Shown here: positions 34,914 through 43,693 of the stretch, one piece after another
Numbering within the stretch: the stretch's first letter is position 1
How the letters are laid out: each line of letters begins with the position of its first letter
Assembly (NCBI RefSeq): GCF_025655475.1
Contig: NZ_JAHTIK010000001.1
Location: 4,563,743-4,627,742, forward strand
Direction: 5' to 3'
DNA: 64,000 nt
From: Kitasatospora sp. DSM 101779
GTDB lineage: Bacteria; Actinomycetota; Actinomycetes; Streptomycetales; Streptomycetaceae
Made by a program: the position numbers and the translations under genes
Notes under the pieces: model-generated
Seen by the model: only the letters and a program-made list of their open reading frames with translations
Told to the model about the DNA's origin: nothing
Database searches by the model: none

Positions 34914-36200
34914 TCAGTCGGCGTGTCCGGCCGCGGCCGGGACGGGCAGGTCGGCGGCGTGTGCGTCCCCGGCTGCGGAGGGGGCCGCGGCGCGCAGCCG
35001 GCGGGCGCCGGTGGCGGCGATCAGCAGCGCGGCGGCCGCAGCGGCGGCCGGGACGAGGTAGCCGGTTCCGTCGGGGAGGCGCTGGGCGACCGCGCCGCCG
35101 AGCGCCGAGCCGGCGGAGAGGCCGACCAGGATCGCCGAGACCGCCGCCGCCATCGCCTCGTTCAGCCGGCCCGCCGGCACGAGCTGCTGGACGAGCGTCA
35201 TCCCGCTCACCATGGTCGGCGCGGTGCCCGAACCCGCCAGGAAGAGGGCCGCCGCCAGCAGCGCCGGCCCCGCGCCGGAGAGCCCGGCCGCCGCGGGCAG
35301 CAGCATCAGGCCGGCCATCGCCGCGACCTCGCCGAGCAGCCGGGCGACCGGGCCCCGGCGCGGCCGCAGCAGGCCGAACACCAGCCCCGACACGCACGAC
35401 CCGGCCGCCACCAGACCCAGCAGCAGCCCGGCCAGCGAGCCGTGCCCGGTCGCATCGGTGTACGCGATGGTGGTGACCTCCATCGAGCCGAAGACCACCC
35501 CGGTGGCGAGGAACATCGGCAGCAGCACCCGGAGGCTGCCGCGGCCGCCCGCCGGCCGGCCGGTCCCGCCTGTCCGGCCGGCACCGGGAGCGCCCGTCGC
35601 CGGGGCGGGCGGCGGCTCGGTGCCGCGCTGCGCGGCGAGCAGCAGAACGCCGGTCGCGCAGAGCACGGCCGAGGTGAGCAGTCCGGCCTCCGGGGTGAGC
35701 GCCCGGCACAGCAGGACGGCCAGCACCGGGCCGAGCATGAAGCAGAGCTCGTCCAGCGCCTGCTCCAGGGAGTTGGCGAGGTGGCGGCCGGCCTCGTCGC
35801 CGCGCAGCAGGTGCGCCCAGCGCGCCCGGACCATCCCGCCGACGTTCGGCGCCGTCGAGCAGGCCGCCCAGCAGAGGAACAGCGTCCAGTCGGGTGCGCC
35901 GGAGCGGACGCAGAACAGCAGCCCCGCCATCGGCACCGCGCCCACCAGGACGGCGGGCACCGCGACCCGCGCCTGCCCGTACCGGTCGACCAGGCGGCCC
36001 AGCAGCGGCAGTACGACGGCGAGGGCGACCAGCCCGGCGGCGGAGACGGCACCGGCCAGCGCGTAGGAGCCGCGCCGCTCCGCGATCAGGACGACGGCGG
36101 ACACTCCGCTCATCGACATGGAGAGCCGGGCCGGCAGCCCGGCGAGGGTGAAGGCGAGCGCCCCGGGCAGGGCGAGGATGCGGCGGTACGAGGCGAACAC
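34914..36200 (-). CDS. MFS transporter
   Basis: A 428-residue 12-TM major facilitator. The motif LLGRLVDRYGQARVAVP follows TM2 (GxLaDrxGrkxxl type), and LDELCFMLGPVLAVLL resembles antiporter motif C. A Gly/Pro-rich loop separates the two halves (about 192-226). GTG 36200 has GGAG 5 bases upstream. It is divergent from the LysR gene at 36332, so that regulator probably controls it. The substrate is unknown; the subgroup is often annotated as a putative sugar or drug exporter in Streptomyces. Confidence 0.88.
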   Translation of the reverse strand: MFASYRRILALPGALAFTLAGLPARLSMSMSGVSAVVLIAERRGSYALAGAVSAAGLVALAVVLPLLGRLVDRYGQARVAVPAVLVGAVPMAGLLFCVRSGAPDWTLFLCWAACSTAPNVGGMVRARWAHLLRGDEAGRHLANSLEQALDELCFMLGPVLAVLLCRALTPEAGLLTSAVLCATGVLLLAAQRGTEPPPAPATGAPGAGRTGGTGRPAGGRGSLRVLLPMFLATGVVFGSMEVTTIAYTDATGHGSLAGLLLGLVAAGSCVSGLVFGLLRPRRGPVARLLGEVAAMAGLMLLPAAAGLSGAGPALLAAALFLAGSGTAPTMVSGMTLVQQLVPAGRLNEAMAAAVSAILVGLSAGSALGGAVAQRLPDGTGYLVPAAAAAAALLIAATGARRLRAAAPSAAGDAHAADLPVPAAAGHAD

Positions 36201-36269
36201 GGGGCTCCATGTCGAGGATCGGCGGTAGCACCAGCCTCACCGCCGACCGGGCCGCCGGTCCAACACCTG

Positions 36270-36307
36270 TTCGGCCCGATTCACGCAACTGCGTTGTCAA
36301 TCGCCGG
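36270..36307. promoter_or_regulatory. putative LysR-type binding site
   Basis: In the 131-base divergent gap between the MFS and LysR starts, CAAC-TGC-GTTG (near 36287-36297) is flanked by GATT and AATC. This forms an imperfect dyad with the T-N11-A character of LysR-family sites. It is close to both starts, as expected for an autoregulated divergent pair. Confidence 0.4.
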
Positions 36308-36331
36308 GCGGTTGCCTACGCTGCCGTGATC

Positions 36332-37303
36332 ATGCCCCAGGACCTGCACCCCCGCCTGCTGCGCGGCTTCGTCGCGACCGCCGAGACCCTGCACTTCGGT
36401 CGGGCGGCGGCCCTGCTGCACCTCGCCCAACAGGCGCTCAGCCGGGACGTCCGCACGCTGGAACGGCAGTTGGGAGTGGTGCTGTTCCACCGCACCACGC
36501 GCAGCGTCCAGCTCACCCCGGCCGGGGAGGCCCTGCTGCCGCAGGCCCGCCGCCTGCTGGCCCTGCACGACGAGATCGTCTCCGCCGTCCGGGCCAGACC
36601 GCTGCTGGTCGACCTCGGCAACGACGTGGATGGCTCCGACCTGACGCCCGACCGACTGCTCGCCGCGGCCCGGGCGGCCGTGCCGGAGGCCGAGCTGCTC
36701 GCCCGGTTCCACGGCGGACTGGCCGCCGCGGCAGCGGAGCTGCTCGCGCACCGGCTGGACGTGGCCTTCGGCCGGCAGGCCGGTCTGCCCGCCCGGGTGC
36801 GCTCCGGGCTCGCGCACGTCCCCGTCCGGTTGGAGCCGATGGCGGTCTTCCTCCCGGCCGACCACCCGCTGGCGGCGCGGGCGGCCGTCCCGCTCGCGGC
36901 CCTGGCGGGCCACCCCGTGGACGTCCTGGCGGGCAATCCGGCGACCACCGAGTGGACGGACCTGGGGCTCCAACTGCTCGCCGCCCACGGCCTGACGGCG
37001 GCACCCGGGCACGCCCCGCCGGTCGGCGTGCCGGAGCTCGCTCGCTACCTCGCGCGGCACCGCGAGCCGGTGCTGACCACCGTCGGCGGTCCCGAAGTGC
37101 CGGGCTGCGTCACCCGGCCGCTGGTCGACCCGGTGCCGCTCAGCCTGGTGGGCCTGGTGCACCGGCCCGGCCTGCGCCACCCCGGGCTGACCGCCCTGCT
37201 CACGGCGGCCGCGGACCTGGGACGCCGCGAGGGCTGGCTGCGCCGCCCGCCGGGCAGCTGGCTGCCGGCGGCGGACGCCGCCCTGCTGCCCGGGGCGGGG
37301 TGA
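36332..37303 (+). CDS. LysR family regulator
   Basis: A 323-residue regulator. The HTH occupies residues 6-63 (LHPRLLRGFVATAETLHFGRAAALLHLAQQALSRDVRTLERQLGVVLFHRTTRSVQLTPAGEALL). The substrate-binding domain follows (VFGRQAGLPARVRSGLAH..., VAVFLPADHPLAARAAVPLAAL). An in-frame GTG lies two codons upstream at 36326. It is divergent from the MFS exporter, its probable target. Confidence 0.9.
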   Translation: MPQDLHPRLLRGFVATAETLHFGRAAALLHLAQQALSRDVRTLERQLGVVLFHRTTRSVQLTPAGEALLPQARRLLALHDEIVSAVRARPLLVDLGNDVDGSDLTPDRLLAAARAAVPEAELLARFHGGLAAAAAELLAHRLDVAFGRQAGLPARVRSGLAHVPVRLEPMAVFLPADHPLAARAAVPLAALAGHPVDVLAGNPATTEWTDLGLQLLAAHGLTAAPGHAPPVGVPELARYLARHREPVLTTVGGPEVPGCVTRPLVDPVPLSLVGLVHRPGLRHPGLTALLTAAADLGRREGWLRRPPGSWLPAADAALLPGAG

Positions 37304-37332
37304 CCCGCCCGCCCCGGCGGCGATGCGTCCGG

Positions 37333-37515
37333 CTACTTGTCCGCGATCAGGGTGCCGGCGGCGCCCCAGCTGTCGGCCGGGACCTCGTGGATCCACACCT
37401 GGACGGTCTCGGCCGGGATCTCGTACGCCTCGACGAAGGCGTCGGTGATCTTCTTGACGAGCTCGCGCTTCAGCTCGACGGTGCGCGGGCCCTGCTGCAC
37501 GGTGACGATCGGCAC
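37333..37515 (-). CDS. 4-oxalocrotonate tautomerase family protein
   Basis: A 60-residue tautomerase. After Met removal the N-terminus is Pro1, the catalytic base (MPIVTVQQGPRT). ELKRELVKKITDAFVEAY and VQVWIHEVPADSWGAAG match the 4-OT subunit fold, a homo-oligomer that tautomerises enols such as 2-hydroxymuconate. No other aromatic catabolism genes are nearby. It is convergent with the LysR gene at 36332 and lies just downstream of the second LysR on the same strand, which may control it. Confidence 0.9.
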   Translation of the reverse strand: MPIVTVQQGPRTVELKRELVKKITDAFVEAYEIPAETVQVWIHEVPADSWGAAGTLIADK

Positions 37516-37655
37516 GGTTCTCTCCTCGGTCCTCGGCCGTCCGGTGCGGCTCCTCCGCCCGGTCCGGCCTCCTGGGACGAGTCCACACCCGGAGACGGGG
37601 CGCGACCCAGACCCGATCGGCTCCGGCAGCGATCACGAACCCTGATCGTTGCAGG

Positions 37656-38564
37656 TCAGAGCCGGTTCTTCGAGGGTTCGGCCGATCGTGTCGGCTCCTG
37701 GCGGCAGGCGGCGAGCAGCAGCCGGGGCAGCGGTGTGCCGCGCCGGACGGCGAGTGCGGTCGGCAGCGCGAGGCGGGGAGTGCGCAGCGGGCGGAAGGCC
37801 ACCCGGCCCGACACCGTCCTGCGGGCGTTCTCCGTGTAGACCACCGTCCAGGTGGCCGGGCCCGATCCGATGGCGGCGAGGGTGTCCTGCAGGGTGCCGG
37901 AGGCCGGGCCGGGGACGGGCTCGAAGCCGGCCCCGCGGCAGGCGTCCGTCACCAGGTCGACCAGGGCGGGGTGGTTGCGCCGCTCGGTGAGCCGCAGCGG
38001 GAGCCCGGCGAGGTCGGCGAGGTCGATCGCGTCCTGCGCCGCGAGCGGGTGCCGGGCGGGCAGGGCGATCGTCAGCTCGTCCTCCCAGAGGGGGAGGTGG
38101 CGCAGTTCCCCGTCCTGCCCGGGCGGGATGCCGCGGACGAAGGCGGCGTCGAGCCGGCCGTCGGCGAGCCGGGCCAGCCGTTCGGCGGCGGGAAGGGCGC
38201 AGAGTTCCACCTCGACCCCGGGGGCGTGCCGCTCGTAGGCGTCGAGGATGCGGTCGAGCCGGGCGCCGAGGCCGGTGACCGTGCCGAGGCGGAGGCGGTC
38301 CGGGGTGGTGAGCGAGGCGGCGAGCGCGCGGGCGGACCGTTCGGCGTCCAGGACGGCGCGGGCCGCGGGCAGGAAGCGTTCGCCGCTCGGGGTGAGCCGG
38401 ACGTGGCGGGGCGAACGGTCGAACAGCTCGACCTTCAACTCCCGTTCCAGCCGCCGGACCTGCTGACTGACGGCGGGCTGGCCGAGCAGCAGGCGCTCGG
38501 CCGCCCGGCCGAAGTGCAGTTCCTCGGCGACGGCGACGAAGCAGTGCAACTGCCGCAGTTCCAT
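37656..38564 (-). CDS. LysR family regulator
   Basis: A 302-residue regulator. HTH at 1-60 (MELRQLHCFVAVAEELHFGRAAERLLLGQPAVSQQVRRLERELKVELFDR), then the effector domain (LRLGTVTGLGARLDRILDAY; LARLADGRLDAAFVRG; LALPTALAVRRG). It is followed after 140 bases by the tautomerase gene on the same strand. The start ATG at 38564 lacks a strong ribosome site. Confidence 0.92.
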   Translation of the reverse strand: MELRQLHCFVAVAEELHFGRAAERLLLGQPAVSQQVRRLERELKVELFDRSPRHVRLTPSGERFLPAARAVLDAERSARALAASLTTPDRLRLGTVTGLGARLDRILDAYERHAPGVEVELCALPAAERLARLADGRLDAAFVRGIPPGQDGELRHLPLWEDELTIALPARHPLAAQDAIDLADLAGLPLRLTERRNHPALVDLVTDACRGAGFEPVPGPASGTLQDTLAAIGSGPATWTVVYTENARRTVSGRVAFRPLRTPRLALPTALAVRRGTPLPRLLLAACRQEPTRSAEPSKNRL

Positions 38565-38693
38565 GGTCGTCCCCCCCCACTCGACCTGCGACTGTAGCCG
38601 AACGGGGATCGCCCGGGCCGGGCCCGGGCACGGCGGCGCCCCCGCCGTCGACGTCGGCGGGGGCGTGGCCGGGTGCTGCGAACCGTCCGGCCG

Positions 38694-39311
38694 TCAGGCG
38701 GACTTGACGGCGGAGATGTCGAAGGTGAGCTTGACCTTCTCGCCGATCAGCACACCACCGGTCTCCAGCGCGGCGTTGTAGGTCAGGCCCCACTCGGTGC
38801 GGTCGACGGTGGTACGGCCCTCGAAGCCGATCCGGGCGGCGCCGTACGGGTCGGTGGCGTGGCCGGTGTAGTCGAGGTCGAGGACGACCGGCTTGGTGAC
38901 GTCCTTGATGGTGAGGTCGCCGGTCATCCGGTACGTGTCCTCGCCGATCCGCTCGGCGGAGGTGGAGGTGAACCGGATCTCCGGGTAGGTCTCGGCGGCG
39001 AAGAAGTCACCGGTGCGCAGGTGCTCGTCGCGCTGGGCCTGGCTGGTGTCCACGCTGGCGACCCTGATGACCAGCTCGGCGGAGGAGTTGCCGGGCTCGG
39101 CGCCGTCCAGCTTGAGCTTGCCGTCGTACTCGGTGAACTCACCGCGGACGTTGGTGACCATCGCGTGGCGGACGGCGAAGCCGATCCGGCTGTGCGCGGG
39201 GTCGATGGCCCACTCGCCGCTGAGGTGGCCCAGGTCCGGGCCGTTGACGGCGGCGGCCGGGGTGGTGGCGACGGCGGTGGCGGTCTCGTTGCGGCGGCTG
39301 AAGATGCCCAT
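38694..39311 (-). CDS. YceI family protein
   Basis: A 205-residue protein of the YceI lipocalin-like fold, known to bind polyisoprenoid in family members. Key stretches are LSGEWAIDPAHSRIGFAVRHAMVTNVRGEF, HLRTGDFFAAETYPEIRF, and GDLTIKDVTKPVVLDLDYTG. The ATG at 39311 has GAGGAGG 6 bases upstream; no signal peptide is seen, unlike E. coli YceI. The promoter region contains a consensus-like -35/-10 pair overlapped by a TTGAA palindrome (see 39366-39396), so a repressor is likely. Confidence 0.9.
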   Translation of the reverse strand: MGIFSRRNETATAVATTPAAAVNGPDLGHLSGEWAIDPAHSRIGFAVRHAMVTNVRGEFTEYDGKLKLDGAEPGNSSAELVIRVASVDTSQAQRDEHLRTGDFFAAETYPEIRFTSTSAERIGEDTYRMTGDLTIKDVTKPVVLDLDYTGHATDPYGAARIGFEGRTTVDRTEWGLTYNAALETGGVLIGEKVKLTFDISAVKSA

Positions 39312-39365
39312 GACTTCCTCCTCTGGTGCGAAGCCATATTGTTTAGGCTTCAACTTGTTGGCTCC

Positions 39366-39396
39366 ACCATAACCCCATCTGGTTCAAAGTTCAACC
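39366..39396 (-). promoter_or_regulatory. promoter of the YceI gene with overlapping palindrome
   Basis: On the minus strand TTGAAC (39394-39389) is spaced exactly 17 bases from TATGGT (39371-39366), close to the HrdB-type consensus. The near-palindrome GGTTGAACTTTGAACC (39396-39381) covers the -35, so a MarR/TetR-type regulator could block this promoter. The region is distinctly AT-richer than its surroundings. Confidence 0.65.
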
Positions 39397-39550
39397 ACCG
39401 GTTTCGTCCCGATTTCGCCCGACCGGAGAACGGCGGCGCGGCGGCCCCCGGAGAGCCGGAAACCGCCCCGCCGGATGTGGACCGCCGTACAGGCCACGGC
39501 TCGATCCGAACTGTCGTGACAGCCGCCGCCCCCGGACCGTGCAGTTTCTC

Positions 39551-39567
39551 CCCGGCCTTCGGCCGGG
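39551..39567. terminator. short GC hairpin of a recurrent Streptomyces type
   Basis: CCCGGCC-TTC-GGCCGGG (7-bp stem, 3-base loop) sits in the remnant region downstream of the broken DinB-family gene, flanked by CTCC and AGGTGCCCC. The string resembles a widespread intergenic hairpin in this genus. It may terminate minus-strand transcription arriving from the pseudogene. Confidence 0.45.
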
Positions 39568-39600
39568 AGGTGCCCCCGCGCGCACCCGACTCGACCACCC

Positions 39601-40142
39601 CTGCGCCTTGGGAGGCGGCTCCCAGGCGCCGGCCAGGTCCACCAGCTCGAAGGCCGTCCGGCCGTCGATCGTCTCCCGGATGATGTCCGCGTGGCCGGCG
39701 TGCCGTCCCTGCTCCTGGATCAGGTGCAGCAGCATCCAGCGCGCCGTCCGCCGGCCGTTCGGCGGGAACCACGGCGCCTATGGCAGCGCGAAGTCCGCCT
39801 CCAGGTCCGGCAGCGACCGGACGGCCTTCTCGGTCTCCGCCGCCACCCGCTTGAACTCCGCCAGCCAGAACTCCACCGTCTCGCCCTCGCCCAAGCGGTA
39901 CTCCTCCGCCCAGCCCTTCGGGCCCTCCTCGGCGCGCCCCATCAGCGGGTCGATCCAGTACCGCTCGGTGCGGGCCGCGTGCCGCACCAGCACCGCCAGC
40001 GAGAGGTGCTCACCGTCGGCGCGGCCGCCGCCAGCTCCTCGGTCAGCCCGAGGGCGGCACGGCGCAGACCGCCGCGCTGCGCGTCCAGGAAGGACGGCAG
40101 GGCGCCGCGCTCGTCGGTCTCCGCGTTCACCAGGGTCGGCAT
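39601..40142 (-). pseudogene. broken DinB/DUF664-type mycothiol-dependent enzyme gene
   Basis: The minus strand reads MPTLVNAETDERGALPSFLDAQRGG, LRRAALGLTEELAAAAPTVST from ATG 40142 (GAGGGGG upstream). A single missing base near 40004/40005 shifts the frame to LSLAVLVRHAARTERYWIDPLMGRAEEGPKGW. In that frame a TAG (39778-39780) interrupts EADFALP-stop-APWFPPNGRRTARWMLLHLIQEQGRHAGHADIIRETIDGRTAFELV. Joined, this is a complete DUF664/DinB protein of about 180 residues. Two independent lesions, one being a true nonsense codon, argue for a pseudogene. The His-rich metal site (HAARTE, LHLIQEQGRHAGH) is still recognisable. Confidence 0.8.
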
Positions 40143-40285
40143 GCCGGCCCCCTCTCGTCGCCTCGCCCGCCTCGCCGGCTTCGGTACCACCGACGCTATC
40201 GACAGCTGCGGACACCTTCCGTCCTCAATGGCGGGGCCGGGCCGCCCGGTTAGGGTGAACCGATCGGCCCACGGAAGGTTCACCC

Positions 40286-43200
40286 ATGGACGCGCTGCAC
40301 GCCCTCTGGCAGGACGGCGGCCGGCTCGCCCTCTGGGCCGAGAGCGGAGCCGCCTACCGCGACCGGCCGACCCGCACCGCCCCCGGGCCCGGGGGCGGCC
40401 CCGCCGCACACCCCTATGCCTTCCCCGCCGCCGCCACCGCCCGACTGCTCGCCGGCCTCGGTCCCGGCCCCGGCTGGCTCGCCGCCCAAGCGGCCGAACG
40501 CTGGACCACCCTGCATCTGCCCTCGCTCGGCGGCGCCCCCGCCGCCTCGCCGCAACTGCCGGCGGGCACCCGCCCGCAGGGCGCCGCCCCCACCCCCTGG
40601 CGGGTGCCCGTCCTCGTCCTCGAAGGCCCGCACACCGCCCAACTGCTCGGCGCCCTCTTCGACCCGCACCGCGCCACCGCCCACTGTCAGCCCGACGACG
40701 GCCCGGCCACCGAGATCGCGTACGGCTCCTCGCTGCGCTGGCTCACCGCCGTGCACGACCTCGCCTGGCGGATGGTCGGCCGCGGCCGCGTCCTGCCCGC
40801 ACTGCGCGAGGCCGACGGCACCCCGTACGCCTGCTGGCGGCCCGCACCCGACGCGGAGGACCGCGCCGAGGCCGCCGCCCTCGCCACCGGCTGCCCCCGG
40901 GTCTGCCTCGCCACCGACCCGGCCGCCGCGGCCGGCCGCCGCCGCGCCGACACCCTGCTCGCCGACGCGCTCGACACCCTCACCGACCTGGAGGCCCGGG
41001 CCGCCCTCGCCGACCTCCCGACCCCACCCGGCGACGACCCCTGGCTGACCGCGCTGCACGCCCCCGACGGCCGCCTCGACACAGTCCCCGACGGCCTCGC
41101 CGAACGCCTCGCCGCCTGGCACGCCCGCGTCCCCGCCGACCCCGCCGTCCGCCTGGTGCTGCGCCTCGTCGAACCGCTCGGCCCCACCGAGGAGGAACCC
41201 GAGGGCCGCCCGGACGACGACTGGCGGATCGACCTGCTGCTCCGGGCCGCCGACCGGCCGTCGCTGCTCGTCCCCGCCGCCGACCTGTGGACAGAGGGCC
41301 CCGGCCACGCCGCACTCGCCCGCACCGTCCCGCAGCCCGCGGCCGCACTCGCCGCCGAACTCGACCGGGCCGCCCTGCTCTACCCCGCCCTGCGCGCCAC
41401 CGCCCGCGAGATCCGGCCCACCGGCCTCGCCCTCGACCGGGCCGGCGCGCTCGCCTTCCTCCGCGACGCCGCGCCCGAACTCGACCGCGCCGGATTCGGC
41501 ATCCTGCTGCCCGCCTGGTGGCAGCGCCGCCCCCGGCTCGGACTCACCCTCACCGCCCGCACCGCCACCCCCGGCGCCGTCGACCGGCCCGCCCGCATCG
41601 ACCGCGACGACCTGCTCGCCTTCCGCTGGCAGGCCGCCCTCGGCGACACCCCCCTCACCGAGGGCGAACTCGCCGAACTCGCCGCCGCCCAACAAGGGCT
41701 CGTCCGACTCCGCGGCCGCTGGACGGAGGTCGACACCGCCCAGATCCGCGCCGCCCACGCCTTCCTCACCCGGCACGCCACCGGCACCATGGACCGCGCC
41801 GACCTGCTCAGGCTCGCCCTCGACGACACCGCGCACATCGCCGGCCTCCCCGTCACCGCCGTCCACGCCGACGGACCGATCGGCGACCTGCTCGCCGGCC
41901 GGGCCGGTTCCGGCCCCGCCCGCACCTCCGACGAGGCCGCCCCACCCGGTTTCCACGGCGAACTCCGGCCCTACCAGCGGCGGGGCACCGCCTGGCTGCA
42001 CGCACTCGGCCGGCTGGGCCTCGGCGCCGTCCTCGCCGACGACATGGGACTCGGCAAGACCGTGCAGACCCTCGCCCTGCTCGCCCGCGAGCACGCCGAG
42101 GGCGCCACCGGACCCATCCTGCTGGTCTGCCCGACCTCCATGGTCGGCACCTGGCAGCGGGAGGCGGCCCGCTTCACCCCCGGCCTGCGCGTCCGGCTCC
42201 ACCACGGCCCCGACCGCGGCACCGCGCGCGCCGCCGCGGCCACCGCCGACCTGGTCGTCACCAGCTACGACACCGTCCGGCGCGATGCCGCCGACCTCGG
42301 CAGCGTCCGCTGGCGGCGGATCGTCGCCGACGAGGCCCAGGCCGTCAAGAACACCGCCACCGACCGCTCCCGCGCCCTGCGTTCGCTGCCCTCCGGACCG
42401 CGGATCGCCCTCACCGGCACCCCCGTGGAGAACCGGCTCGCCGAACTCCACGCCGTCCTCGACTTCGCCAACCCGGGACTCTTCGGCAGCGCCGAGTCCT
42501 TCCGCGAGCGCTTCGCCGTCCCCGTCGAGCAGAACGCCAACCCGGCCGCCGCCGAACGGCTGCGCCGGCTCGCCGGGCCGTTCCTGCTGCGCAGGGTCAA
42601 GAGCGACCCCGCGATCGCCCTCGACCTGCCCGCCAAGCAGGAGTTCACCGTCCCGTGCGGGCTCACCGCCGAACAGGCCGGCCTCTACCGGGCCGTGGTC
42701 GACGACCTGCTGCAGCGCCTCGACGGCGTCCGCGGCGTCGAGCGCAAGGGTGCGGTGCTCTCCGCCCTCGGCCGGCTCAAGCAGGTCTGCAACCACCCCG
42801 CCCAACTCGTCCGCGACCGCGGCCCGTTGGCCGGCCGCTCGGGCAAGATCGACCGGCTGGAGGAGATCCTCGCCGCGGCCCTCGCCGGTGGCGAGCGCAC
42901 CCTCGTCTTCAGCCAGTACACCGAGTTCACCGCCCGGCTCCGCCCCCACCTCGCCGAGCGGCTCGGCACCGAGGTCCTCCACCTGCACGGCGGCACGCCC
43001 CGCGCCGAGCGCGAGCGGCTCGTCCGGCGCTTCCAGGAGCCGGACGGGCCGGGGGTGTTCCTGCTCTCGCTGCGGGCCGGCGGCACCGGACTCACCCTCA
43101 CCGCCGCCAACCAGGTCGTCCACCTCGACCGGTGGTGGAACCCGGCCGTCGAGGACCAGGCCACCGACCGCGTCCACCGGATCGGCCAGCGCCGCGGCGT

Positions 43201-43378
43201 CCAGGTCCGGCGGCTGGTCTGCACCGGCACCGTCGAGGAACGGATCGCCGACCTCATCGAGGCCAAGCGCACCCTGGCCGACACCGTCGTCGGAGAGGGA
43301 GAGCAGTGGCTCACCGAACTCTCCTCCGACGCCCTGCGCGACCTGCTCACCCTCTCCGCCGACGCCATCGGAGCCTGA
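40286..43378 (+). CDS. SNF2-family DEAD/DEAH helicase
   Basis: A 1030-residue ATPase of the SWI2/SNF2 (HepA/RapA-like) type. A poorly conserved N-terminal half (about 1-560) precedes the motor: QRRGTAWLHALGRLGLGAVLADDMGLGKTVQ (motif I), VTSYDTVRRD, VADEAQAVKN (motif II, DEAQ), ALTGTPVENRL (III), then lobe 2 with LVFSQYTEF, FLLSLRAGGTGLTLT (V) and DRVHRIGQRR (VI). Such proteins remodel nucleoprotein or RNA polymerase complexes. In many actinobacteria this gene is followed by a SWIM zinc-finger partner; here only a 71-residue protein follows (43384). Confidence 0.93.
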   Translation: MDALHALWQDGGRLALWAESGAAYRDRPTRTAPGPGGGPAAHPYAFPAAATARLLAGLGPGPGWLAAQAAERWTTLHLPSLGGAPAASPQLPAGTRPQGAAPTPWRVPVLVLEGPHTAQLLGALFDPHRATAHCQPDDGPATEIAYGSSLRWLTAVHDLAWRMVGRGRVLPALREADGTPYACWRPAPDAEDRAEAAALATGCPRVCLATDPAAAAGRRRADTLLADALDTLTDLEARAALADLPTPPGDDPWLTALHAPDGRLDTVPDGLAERLAAWHARVPADPAVRLVLRLVEPLGPTEEEPEGRPDDDWRIDLLLRAADRPSLLVPAADLWTEGPGHAALARTVPQPAAALAAELDRAALLYPALRATAREIRPTGLALDRAGALAFLRDAAPELDRAGFGILLPAWWQRRPRLGLTLTARTATPGAVDRPARIDRDDLLAFRWQAALGDTPLTEGELAELAAAQQGLVRLRGRWTEVDTAQIRAAHAFLTRHATGTMDRADLLRLALDDTAHIAGLPVTAVHADGPIGDLLAGRAGSGPARTSDEAAPPGFHGELRPYQRRGTAWLHALGRLGLGAVLADDMGLGKTVQTLALLAREHAEGATGPILLVCPTSMVGTWQREAARFTPGLRVRLHHGPDRGTARAAAATADLVVTSYDTVRRDAADLGSVRWRRIVADEAQAVKNTATDRSRALRSLPSGPRIALTGTPVENRLAELHAVLDFANPGLFGSAESFRERFAVPVEQNANPAAAERLRRLAGPFLLRRVKSDPAIALDLPAKQEFTVPCGLTAEQAGLYRAVVDDLLQRLDGVRGVERKGAVLSALGRLKQVCNHPAQLVRDRGPLAGRSGKIDRLEEILAAALAGGERTLVFSQYTEFTARLRPHLAERLGTEVLHLHGGTPRAERERLVRRFQEPDGPGVFLLSLRAGGTGLTLTAANQVVHLDRWWNPAVEDQATDRVHRIGQRRGVQVRRLVCTGTVEERIADLIEAKRTLADTVVGEGEQWLTELSSDALRDLLTLSADAIGA

Positions 43379-43383
43379 CCGCC

Positions 43384-43599
43384 ATGACCGACGAGCAGCC
43401 CGCCCGACGTCCCCCCGGCGCCACGGCCGGACCCGACCGCGCTTTCTGGGACGGCGACTTCACCCTCCGCGCGGACGGCGACGACCGGCCGGCGGCCCCC
43501 GCCCTGGACCCGCTCGGCCCGTCCGGCCGCACCGTTCGCGGCCGCGACCTCGCCGACCTCCTCGCCCCCGCCTACCGGCGGTTCACCGGCGCCGACTGA
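43384..43599 (+). CDS. short protein downstream of the SNF2 helicase, possible remnant of a SWIM-protein gene
   Basis: A 71-residue protein whose ATG is 5 bases after the helicase stop, so it is translated with it. It is acidic and reads DRAFWDGDFTLRADGDDRPAAPALDPLGPSGRTVRGRDLADLLAPAYRRF. No CxCx(n)CxH zinc motif is present. The last segment (LGPSG...DLADLLAPAYRRF) looks like the C-terminal end that I expect in SWIM zinc-finger partners of such helicases, so it may be a relic left after an internal deletion. That is inference; it could equally be a short accessory protein. Confidence 0.55.
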   Translation: MTDEQPARRPPGATAGPDRAFWDGDFTLRADGDDRPAAPALDPLGPSGRTVRGRDLADLLAPAYRRFTGAD

Positions 43600-43693
43600 C
43601 CGCACCCGCACCCACGCACGCCCCGATGTCACGTTTCCGGGCGCCGCGCCGTCCACCCTCCGACACCATCGCGAGACCCAGGAGGCACCGGCC

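Noticed and set aside
39691..43599. Open frame running through the helicase gene in another frame on the plus strand
   Set aside because: Arg/Pro-rich, no motifs except its final 71 residues, which I annotate separately; the helicase frame has all SNF2 motifs.
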